This document shows positions 1-5,639 of a stretch of DNA of 6,746 nt, piece by piece; within the stretch, counting starts at the first letter, position 1, and each line of letters begins with the position of its first letter. Location of the stretch: NCBI GenBank assembly GCA_007118045.1, contig SKTG01000430.1:1-6746 (forward strand), given 5' to 3'. The notes under the pieces are model-generated. The model was not told the origin of the DNA. It searched no databases and worked only from the letters and a program-made list of their open reading frames with translations. Both the position numbers and the translations under genes were made by a program. This DNA comes from Nitriliruptoraceae bacterium. Lineage in GTDB: Bacteria; Actinomycetota; Nitriliruptoria; Nitriliruptorales; Nitriliruptoraceae.

Positions 1-306
1 CAGCAGCCACCGCGGCGGTGCGAACGACAACCAGGCCCACGGCAGGCCGTAGGCCGCCAGGTAGATCAACCCGGAGACCAACCCGCCACCGACGGTTCCG
101 AGCCCGGTCGCCGACAACGCTTCGGAGAGCGTTCCGGCGACCAGCAGCACCACCATGGTCACCAGCGGGAGCGGCCATGCGAGCAGGGTCCACACCGCGT
201 CACGGCCGAACCAGAAGCGCAGTTGGCCACGCCAGACGAGCCAGCAGTACACGACCACGGCGCACAGCGTCGCGAGGACCAAGGGGTCGAGGAACAGGAC
301 CGCCAC
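1..306 (-). CDS. Multi-pass membrane protein of unknown function, 5' part only
   Basis: I do not recognise this gene. Read on the minus strand from a GTG at 306-304, the frame stays open for 102 codons to the window edge, so the C-terminus is missing. The start is supported by a strong Shine-Dalgarno sequence, GGAGGA at 317-312, five bases before the GTG. The product is very hydrophobic and rich in Trp and Leu, with about three membrane segments: residues 3-25, 39-60 and 74-97. A short basic stretch (WRGQLRFWFGR, residues 25-35) separates the first two and probably faces the cytoplasm. No catalytic motif or family signature is visible. It is transcribed divergently from the transporter operon, so a shared control region is possible, but nothing shows a shared function. 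The reading frame and RBS make a real gene likely; its role is unknown. Confidence 0.72.
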   Translation of the reverse strand, partial: MAVLFLDPLVLATLCAVVVYCWLVWRGQLRFWFGRDAVWTLLAWPLPLVTMVVLLVAGTLSEALSATGLGTVGGGLVSGLIYLAAYGLPWAWLSFAPPRWLL

Positions 307-398
307 CGAGGTCCTCCGGCCGTGGGAGCGATGACCGGGCGACGGTACCGGGTCGCCGGGTCCTCGCCGCTCCCGGACGGTCCTCGTCCGCCGCGCGT

Positions 399-431
399 GC
401 CGTATCCGGGGAGCCGAGGCTCCCGTACGGC
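399..431. repeat. Imperfect inverted repeat (two-part stem)
   Basis: GCCGTA at 399-404 pairs with TACGGC at 426-431. Inside it, GGGAGCC at 409-415 pairs with GGCTCCC at 418-424. That makes 13 base pairs broken by one asymmetric internal loop (405-408 against 425), with a 2-nt centre that would open to a tetraloop in RNA. No T-run follows on either strand, so it is not a typical intrinsic terminator. It could be a protein-binding dyad, an RNA structure in a transcript of unknown extent, or chance in GC-rich DNA. Confidence 0.45.
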
Positions 432-519
432 CGTCGGGGGCTCGACCCCTCGCGCACCCGACCCGGGACCCTCGGCCGCGGGATCGTCCCACCATGCGTG
501 CGACCTCCGACCGCGGTCG

Positions 520-549
520 TTGACCGGGTCCGCCGCCCACACCTACCGT
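520..549 (+). promoter_or_regulatory. Candidate sigma-70-type promoter for the transporter operon
   Basis: TTGACC at 520-525 matches five of six bases of the -35 consensus. After an 18-nt spacer, TACCGT at 544-549 fits the loose actinobacterial -10 pattern TAnnnT. Transcription would begin near 556, leaving a leader of about 180 nt before the ATG at 739. This is the best-formed promoter-like pair I see in the 432-nt gap and it points toward the operon. It was found by eye, and the -10 is degenerate, so another start site is possible. Confidence 0.42.
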
Positions 550-567
550 CCGCCATCGGATGGACGG
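546..567. promoter_or_regulatory. Candidate operator dyad over the predicted transcription start
   Basis: CCATC at 553-557 and GATGG at 559-563 form a perfect 5+5 dyad around one central base. The outer arms CCGTCC (546-551) and GGACGG (562-567) are also complementary. The dyad begins inside the candidate -10 box and covers the predicted start point near 556, where a repressor would typically block transcription. No regulator gene lies in the window. The role is inferred from position and symmetry only. Confidence 0.33.
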
Positions 568-577
568 GTGGGTGGTT

Positions 578-700
578 CGGGTCGGACCGGACCCGTGCCG
601 CGCCCCGTCGTCGAGGACGCGCAGCTGTGGCGTGCTCGTGCGTCCGAGCAGCTCACGTCCTCCGGACGCACCGCGGGAGCGGGCGACCCCCGCCGCCGCG
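578..700 (+). promoter_or_regulatory. Possible structured mRNA leader upstream of the binding-protein gene
   Basis: If transcription starts near 556, the untranslated leader contains four short stem-loops in a row. These are CGGGTC/GACCCG (578-583 with 590-595), TGCTCG/CGAGCA (633-638 with 645-650), CGTCC/GGACG (656-660 with 664-668), and a longer imperfect hairpin pairing 672-676 with 696-700 around 679-683 with 689-693. The stretch 701-738, including the RBS, is free of obvious pairing. I recognise no riboswitch class. Stems of five or six pairs occur often by chance in such GC-rich DNA, so this is weak evidence. Confidence 0.2.
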
Positions 701-725
701 TGTCTGCGCCCACGAGCCCACGACC

Positions 726-730
726 AGGAG
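726..730 (+). promoter_or_regulatory. Ribosome binding site that fixes the start at 739
   Basis: AGGAG lies eight bases before the ATG at 739, within the purine-rich run AGGAGAAGG (726-734). It decides the start of the binding-protein gene, because the same frame stays open upstream as far as 223. The residues upstream of 739 are low-complexity and non-protein-like, whereas a lipoprotein signal peptide begins exactly at this ATG. Confidence 0.85.
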
Positions 731-738
731 AAGGTTCG

Positions 739-2421
739 ATGCTCGACACCCGCTACCTCAGACTCACGGCGACGGCACTCGCCCTCGCGCTGGTCGCCGC
801 CGCGTGCGGGACCGACGACACCGCGACCGACGACGACCCCGATGCCGGGGACGACGCCACGGTCGAGGACGAGGCCCCCGACGACGAGGAGGCCCCGGAC
901 GACGACGCCGACGACGGCGAGGAGGCGGCCGGCGAGGGCGGCGACCTGATCGTGGGCACGACCGACGCCCCGACGGCGCTGGACCCGGCCGTGGTCTACG
1001 ACACCAACTCGTCGCAGGCGCTGTTCAACATCGGCGAGACGCTCGTCGGCTTCCCCCCGGGTGAGACCGAGGTCGCGCCCTTCCTGGCCGCCGACCTGCC
1101 CGACATCAGCGACGACGGGCTGACCTACACGTTCGAGCTGCGCGATGACGTCGTCTTCTCCAACGGCGCGGAGATGACCAGCGAGGACGTGCAGTTCTCG
1201 CTCGAGCGCGCCATCGACATGGAGCACCCGCAGGGTGCCGGCTTCCTGCTCGAGGGCATCGAGGACATCGAGACCCCCGACGACTACACGGTCGAGATCA
1301 CCCTCAGCGAGCCCAACATCACCTTCCTCTCCCGCCTCGCCTACACCGTCGGCACGATCCTGCCGAGCGACGGTCACTACCCAGCGCCCGACGGCCCCGT
1401 CTCGGAGACCGGCGAGGACCCGGACGACTTCCGCCAGGAGGAGTTCGTTGGCAGCGGCCGCTACCTCGTGGAGGACTTCCGCGAGGGTGAGTCGATGACC
1501 TTGACCGCCAACCCGGACTACCACGGTGAACCACCGGCCAACGACCGGGTCCTCGTGCAGTTCTTCGACAGCTCCAGCCAGATGCGGCTCGCGCTCGAGG
1601 GCGGCGAGATCGACGTGGCCTTCCGTGACCTCGCGCCGGACGAGGCCGCCGACCTGGCCGGCACCGATGGCATCCAGGTCGTCGAGGGCGAGGGCGCCTC
1701 GATCCGCTACGTGGTGCTCAACCCCAACGTCGAGCCGTTCGACGACCCGGACGTGCGGCGCGCTTTCGCCGCGGCGATGGACCGCGAGCGCCTGATCGAG
1801 AACGTCTTCCAGGGCTTCGGTGAGCCGCTCTACTCGATGATCGCGACCGGGTTCTCGCAGTACGAGCCGCTCTTCCAGCAGTACGACGACGCGGAGCCGT
1901 CGGACTTCCTCGACGAGCCGGTCGAGATCACCCTCGCGCACGAGACCGGCGACCACTACGGCCCCACCGAACCCTCGATGGCCGAGGAGCTCAGCCGCAT
2001 GCTCGAGGAATCGGGCGTGTTCGAGGTCCAGACCGACACGAGCGAGTGGGCGCAGTTCACCGAGCAGGCGTTCCCCGTCGGTGAGGAGACCTACGGGTCC
2101 TTCCTGCTCGGCTGGTACCCGAGCTACTTCGACGCCGACTACTACATCGAGCCCTTCTACAGCAGCGGCGGCTTCCTCGGTCTGCCGGCCGAGGACGAGA
2201 TGGAGGAGCTGATCGCGGAGCAGCAGCAGGTCGACGACCCCGACTCCGAGGAGCGCGACGAGATCTTCGCGGAGATCCAGGAGATCGCCGTCGACGAGGC
2301 GCTGATCGTCCCGCTGATCGAAGAGACGCCCGTGGTCTTCGCCAGGGACGGGGTCTCCGGTCTCGAGGAGACCATGGACGTGATGCAGATCTTCCGCTAC
2401 TGGCTGGTCTCGGCCGACTGA
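739..2421 (+). CDS. ABC transporter substrate-binding lipoprotein, SBP_bac_5 (DppA/OppA) family
   Basis: The 560-residue product captures the substrate outside the membrane for the importer encoded downstream. Residues 1-22 are a signal peptide (RYLR, then an Ala/Leu-rich core) ending in VAAAC, so Cys23 should be lipidated. Residues 24-69 form a linker with 24 Asp/Glu in 46 residues and no Lys, Arg or His. The mature family-5 fold follows: IVGTTDAPTALDPA (71-84), AEMTSEDVQFSLERA (144-158), GSGRYLVEDF (238-247), and DPDVRRAFAAAMDRERLIENVF (336-357). The ligand-site loop GWYPSYFDADYY (458-469) has Ser462 where peptide binders DppA and OppA have the Asp that holds the peptide N-terminus, so the ligand may not be an ordinary free-N-terminus peptide. 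The whole protein is strongly acidic. It is first in the operon, followed by a hairpin-bearing spacer. The family is certain; the substrate is unknown. Confidence 0.95.
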   Translation: MLDTRYLRLTATALALALVAAACGTDDTATDDDPDAGDDATVEDEAPDDEEAPDDDADDGEEAAGEGGDLIVGTTDAPTALDPAVVYDTNSSQALFNIGETLVGFPPGETEVAPFLAADLPDISDDGLTYTFELRDDVVFSNGAEMTSEDVQFSLERAIDMEHPQGAGFLLEGIEDIETPDDYTVEITLSEPNITFLSRLAYTVGTILPSDGHYPAPDGPVSETGEDPDDFRQEEFVGSGRYLVEDFREGESMTLTANPDYHGEPPANDRVLVQFFDSSSQMRLALEGGEIDVAFRDLAPDEAADLAGTDGIQVVEGEGASIRYVVLNPNVEPFDDPDVRRAFAAAMDRERLIENVFQGFGEPLYSMIATGFSQYEPLFQQYDDAEPSDFLDEPVEITLAHETGDHYGPTEPSMAEELSRMLEESGVFEVQTDTSEWAQFTEQAFPVGEETYGSFLLGWYPSYFDADYYIEPFYSSGGFLGLPAEDEMEELIAEQQQVDDPDSEERDEIFAEIQEIAVDEALIVPLIEETPVVFARDGVSGLEETMDVMQIFRYWLVSAD

Positions 2422-2434
2422 GCCCGCCCGGACG

Positions 2435-2481
2435 GATCACGTCCCTGGTGATCGGGGCAGGAGCCACGAGCTCCCGCCCCG
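2435..2481 (+). repeat. Tandem intercistronic stem-loops after the binding-protein gene
   Basis: The 87-nt spacer between the binding-protein stop codon (2419-2421) and the permease start holds two adjacent stem-loops. The first is GATCAC/GTGATC (2435-2440 with 2448-2453, 7-nt loop). The second is much stronger: 2453-2464 pairs with 2470-2481 in 11 of 12 positions, with one A/C mismatch and a CACGA loop. No T-run follows, and the permease RBS begins at 2499. Such hairpins after binding-protein genes are known in other operons (for example malE-malF) to protect the upstream mRNA or to cause partial termination, giving more binding protein than permease. That function is inferred here. Confidence 0.6.
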
Positions 2482-2508
2482 GTCACCGCAGCGCCCCCGG
2501 AGGCCACC

Positions 2509-3510
2509 ATGCGCCGGTACCTCGTGTCGCGGATCGCGATGACGGTGCCGATGCTGTTCATCCTGCTCACGGTCGTCTTCCTCATGCTCCGGGTGATCCC
2601 GGGTGACCCGATCGCGGCCACGGTCGGCGACCGGGTCAGCTCCGACGAGCTCGAGGCCCGACGTCAGGCCGCTGGGCTCAACGACCCGTTGATCGTGCAG
2701 TACGGCCGCTACCTGCTCGGCGCGGTCACCGGGGACTTCGGCAACCCCGTCACCGACCGGCGTTCCACCGTCCAGGTGATCGCCGACACCTTCCCCGCGA
2801 GCTTCGAGCTCGTCCTCGTGGCGATGCTGGTCGCCGTCGGGTTCGGGGTGGCGATCGGCGCCATCGCGGGCCGGCTGCGCGACACCCCCATCGACGTGGC
2901 CGGTCGCCTGTTCGGGATCATGTCCTACGCCGCCCCCGTCTTCTGGGTCGCCCTGATCGCGCAGCTGTACCTGAGCGTCGGGCTCGGCTGGTTCCCCACC
3001 GGCGGTCGCGTCAGCGGCTTCGACGCACCGAGCAACGTCACCGGGTTCTACGTCCTCGACTCGTTGCTGACCTGGGACATGGCGGCGCTGCGGTCGTCGC
3101 TCCACCACCTGATCCTGCCCGGGTTCACGCTCGGTCTGGTGTTCGGCGGCATCTTCCTCCGCTTCGTGCGCGTGAACATGCTGCAGACGCTGCGCGCCGA
3201 CTACGTCGAGGCGGCGCACGCGCGGGGGGTGAGCGAACGCCTGGTCGTCTTCCGGCACGCGTTCAAGAACGCGATGGTCCCGGTCGTCACGATCGCCGGG
3301 TTGCAGTTCGCGCTGCTGCTCGGCAACTCGATCCTCACGGAACGGGTCTTCTCCTGGCCGGGGCTCGGCAACGCGCTGCTGTCGTTCCTGGGCGCCCGGG
3401 ACTACGTCGGGGTCCAGGGCATCATCACCTTCTACGCGGTCGTCGTCGTGGCGATCTCGCTGATCATCGACATCGCCAACGCCGTCATCGACCCGAGGAT
3501 CCGGCATTGA
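2509..3510 (+). CDS. ABC transporter permease, DppB/OppB type
   Basis: This 333-residue inner-membrane protein forms one half of the translocation channel. The ATG follows GGAGG (2499-2503) by five bases. Six membrane segments are visible at about residues 9-29, 97-120, 134-158, 201-219, 254-276 and 300-325, with a large extracytoplasmic loop after the first, as usual in DppB proteins. The N-terminal RVIPGDP (28-34) is typical of the family. The cytoplasmic EAA loop, DYVEAAHARG then VFRHAFKNA (231-255), is intact and should contact an ATPase domain. FSWPGLGNAL (281-290) is another family hallmark. The length is normal. The TGA stop overlaps the TTG start of the next gene by four bases (TTGA), suggesting coupled translation. 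The subunit type is clear; the sequence does not distinguish peptide from other substrates of the family. Confidence 0.95.
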   Translation: MRRYLVSRIAMTVPMLFILLTVVFLMLRVIPGDPIAATVGDRVSSDELEARRQAAGLNDPLIVQYGRYLLGAVTGDFGNPVTDRRSTVQVIADTFPASFELVLVAMLVAVGFGVAIGAIAGRLRDTPIDVAGRLFGIMSYAAPVFWVALIAQLYLSVGLGWFPTGGRVSGFDAPSNVTGFYVLDSLLTWDMAALRSSLHHLILPGFTLGLVFGGIFLRFVRVNMLQTLRADYVEAAHARGVSERLVVFRHAFKNAMVPVVTIAGLQFALLLGNSILTERVFSWPGLGNALLSFLGARDYVGVQGIITFYAVVVVAISLIIDIANAVIDPRIRH

Positions 3511-5639
3511 GCGCCCGCGCCCGGCTCAGCCGCACCGTCGCGCCCTTCCGCTCCGCGACCCGGACCGCCAAGGTCCTGATCGTGATCGGGCTGCTGATCA
3601 CGTTCGGGTTCGTGCTCGTGGCCACGATCGGTCCGACCGTCGCGCCGTACGAGGCCACGCAGTACCAGGTCGATCCGGAGGATCCGGCCGCCGGCCAGCT
3701 CCCCCGGCTCGAGGAGCCGAGCGACGACCACCTGATGGGGACCAACCGCGACGGCTTCGACGTGCTCGCCCGCGTCATCGGCGGAGCCCGCGTCGCGATG
3801 GTCGTCGTCCTGGTTTCGACGCTGATCGCGTTGCTGATCGGGGTGCCGCTCGGGCTGCTCTCCGGCTACCGCGGCGGTCGGCTCGACCGGATCCTGGTCA
3901 CGACCATGGACGCGCTCTACACCTTCCCGTCGCTGCTGCTGGCGATCGTGGTGGCGTTCCTGTTCGGTGAGCTGTTCACGCCCGGTGTCGCCAGCGCGGC
4001 GTCCGCGGTCGGGATCGTCTACATCCCCCAGTACTACCGGGTGGTGCGCAACCACACCCTCAGCGTCAAGCAGGAGCCGTTCGTCGAGGGGGCGCGGTCC
4101 CTCGGCGCCAAGGAACGCACCGTCATCTCCCGCTACGTGTTCTTCAACGTGGTCCAGAGCGTGCCCGTGATCTTCACGCTCAACGCCGCCGACGCCGTGC
4201 TCACGCTCGCCTCACTGGGCTTCCTGGGTTACGGCGTGCCGCCACCGGCGCCGGAGTGGGGCTTCGACATCCAGCAGGCCACCCAGGACATCACCTCGGG
4301 TGTCTGGTGGACGACGATGTGGCCCGGCATCGCCATCATCCTGCTGGTCACGGGCTTCACGCTCGTCGGCGAGGGCCTCAACGACGTGGTCAACCCGCTG
4401 CTGCGCGCCCGCGGCCTCGCGGGACCCAAGCTGCGCGACGTGCGTCGCGGCGCCCTCGCCCGTCCGGACGCGGCCGAGGCGGACGACGACACGGGTTCCG
4501 CGAGCACGCCGCGTGCCGAGGACCCGGCGGGCGATCCCGGTGCCGAGCGGCCACCCACGGACGGTCCGGCCGGCGCCGGCACACCGGGCAGCTCGGTGAC
4601 CGCCGCCCCGCCGGTGCTGCGGGTGAACGACCTGCGGGTCGGCTACCGGACCCCGGAGGGACCCCTCTGGGCGGTCGACGGCGTCGACCTCGAGGTGGCA
4701 CCCGGCGAAGCGCTCGGCCTGGTCGGTGAGTCCGGCTGCGGCAAGTCGTCCCTGAGCCGGGCGCTGCTGAACCTGATGCCACCCGGGGGGCTGGTCACCG
4801 GCCAGATCACCCTCGCCGCCCGCGGTGACGGCCCCGGCGAGCGCGAGCTCGACCTGGTCGGCGCCTCGCGATCCGAGCTCCGCTCGGTCAGGGGCAACCG
4901 GGCCTCCCTGGTCTTCCAGGAGCCGATGACGCGGCTCGACCCCCTGATGCGCGTCTCCGACCACTTCCGCGAGGCGATCCGGGCCCACCGGCCCGACATG
5001 TCGAAGCACGAGGCCCGAGAACTGATCGAGGGTTCCCTCGCGCAGATGGGGATCCCCCGCACCCGCGTGGACAACTTCCCCCACGAGTTCTCGGGCGGCA
5101 TGCGTCAACGCATCATGCTCGCGCTCGGCATCGTGCTCCAGCCCCAGCTGGTCGTGGCCGACGAGCCGACCACCAGCCTGGACGTCATCGTCGAAGCGCA
5201 GATCCTCGACATCCTCGACGAGCTGCGCCGCGACGCCGGCGTGAGCCTGGTCATGGTCACCCACAACCTGGGCATCGTGGCGGAGACCTGCGACCGGGTC
5301 GCCGTCATGTACGCCGGGCGCATCGTGGAGATCGGACCCGTCGAGCAGGTGTTCAACGCACCGGCCCACCCCTACACGCAGGGTCTGCTCGCGTCCACGA
5401 TCTCGCTCGAGACCACCGACCTGCACTCCATCGGCGGGTCGCCTCCCGACCTGACCTCGCCGCCCCCGGGTTGCCGGTTCGCCGCCCGCTGTCCGGCGGT
5501 GATGGATCGCTGCACCGAGGTGGTCCCGCGCCTGACCCCGCCGGAGGGCAGCGGTCGGCGTGACCACGGCGCGGCCTGCCTGCTCCACCCCGGATCCGAC
5601 CCGGAGCCGGCCACCGCGTCGGGACAGGACGTGACGTGA
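3507..5639 (+). CDS. Fused ABC permease (DppC type) and ATPase (DppD type)
   Basis: This one 710-residue protein supplies the second channel half and one motor domain. The TTG start has GAGGA (3495-3499) seven bases upstream. Residues 1-300 are a DppC-type permease: first membrane helix 22-44, HLMGTNRDGFDVLARVI (75-91), five more helices between about 94 and 291, and an EAA loop FVEGARSLGAKERTVI (192-207). A Gly/Pro/Asp/Ala-rich linker (about 303-367) leads to the ATPase: Walker A GESGCGKSS (407-415), Q-loop Gln471, signature FSGGMRQR (528-535), Walker B LVVADE (548-553), D-loop SLD (557-559), H-loop His586. The C-terminal oligopeptide/dipeptide domain has HPYTQGLL and cysteines 656, 662, 669 and 691 (CX5CX6CX21C), a spacing suited to an iron-sulfur site. 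All ATPase motifs look intact. No frameshift is needed for the fusion. An internal GTG at 4596 lacks a good RBS. The stop overlaps the next start by four bases. Confidence 0.94.
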   Translation: MSARARLSRTVAPFRSATRTAKVLIVIGLLITFGFVLVATIGPTVAPYEATQYQVDPEDPAAGQLPRLEEPSDDHLMGTNRDGFDVLARVIGGARVAMVVVLVSTLIALLIGVPLGLLSGYRGGRLDRILVTTMDALYTFPSLLLAIVVAFLFGELFTPGVASAASAVGIVYIPQYYRVVRNHTLSVKQEPFVEGARSLGAKERTVISRYVFFNVVQSVPVIFTLNAADAVLTLASLGFLGYGVPPPAPEWGFDIQQATQDITSGVWWTTMWPGIAIILLVTGFTLVGEGLNDVVNPLLRARGLAGPKLRDVRRGALARPDAAEADDDTGSASTPRAEDPAGDPGAERPPTDGPAGAGTPGSSVTAAPPVLRVNDLRVGYRTPEGPLWAVDGVDLEVAPGEALGLVGESGCGKSSLSRALLNLMPPGGLVTGQITLAARGDGPGERELDLVGASRSELRSVRGNRASLVFQEPMTRLDPLMRVSDHFREAIRAHRPDMSKHEARELIEGSLAQMGIPRTRVDNFPHEFSGGMRQRIMLALGIVLQPQLVVADEPTTSLDVIVEAQILDILDELRRDAGVSLVMVTHNLGIVAETCDRVAVMYAGRIVEIGPVEQVFNAPAHPYTQGLLASTISLETTDLHSIGGSPPDLTSPPPGCRFAARCPAVMDRCTEVVPRLTPPEGSGRRDHGAACLLHPGSDPEPATASGQDVT

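Larger units (their letters stand above)
307..738. other. Divergent intergenic region with no credible gene
   Basis: This 432-nt gap separates the minus-strand membrane-protein gene from the rightward transporter operon. Several frames are open here on both strands, but that is expected at this GC content: their translations are Arg/Pro/Gly/Ser-rich, have no RBS and resemble no protein. The gap holds a candidate promoter, a dyad over its start point and several inverted repeats, listed separately. It also has two direct copies of GGTCCTCG at 359-366 and 379-386, exactly 20 bp apart. I found no convincing -35/-10 pair for the leftward gene; the only hint is TACCGT on the minus strand at 347-342, without a -35 match at normal spacing. 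Confidence 0.7.

Noticed and set aside
342..347. TACCGT on the minus strand as a -10 for the leftward gene
   Set aside because: No TTGAC-like -35 lies 16-19 nt upstream on that strand; a lone TAnnnT hexamer is too common to call.
359..386. Two GGTCCTCG direct copies 20 bp apart
   Set aside because: Only two 8-bp copies in very GC-rich DNA, with no matching symmetry or promoter nearby. Not strong enough to call operator repeats.
223..738. In-frame extension of the binding-protein gene by 172 residues upstream of 739
   Set aside because: The extension is Arg/Pro/Gly/Ser-rich and unlike any protein. A strong RBS and a lipoprotein signal peptide start exactly at 739, and a candidate promoter lies inside the extension.
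820..935. GACGAC-rich low-complexity stretch as a DNA repeat
   Set aside because: It is explained by coding for the Asp/Glu-rich linker with the favoured codons GAC and GAG. There is no exact tandem unit of note.
18..1064. Long plus-strand open frame, 348 codons
   Set aside because: The translation is almost entirely Arg, Pro, Gly and Thr, overlaps both the minus-strand membrane gene and the binding-protein gene out of frame, and has no RBS. It is a high-GC shadow frame.
2437..3507. Minus-strand open frame of 356 codons opposite the DppB-type permease
   Set aside because: It is an antisense shadow: the opposite strand has an intact permease with every family hallmark, and the antisense product is a low-complexity Asp/Glu/Arg/Gln/His/Val mixture.
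4596..4598. Internal GTG as start of a separate DppD-type ATPase
   Set aside because: There is no good Shine-Dalgarno sequence just upstream, and the frame continues unbroken from the permease, so a true fusion is simpler. It could still be a minor internal start.
4212..5588. Minus-strand open frame of 458 codons opposite the fusion gene's ATPase
   Set aside because: It is a shadow of the ATPase coding strand, with biased composition and no recognisable fold. The long length is expected from strong GC bias at third positions.
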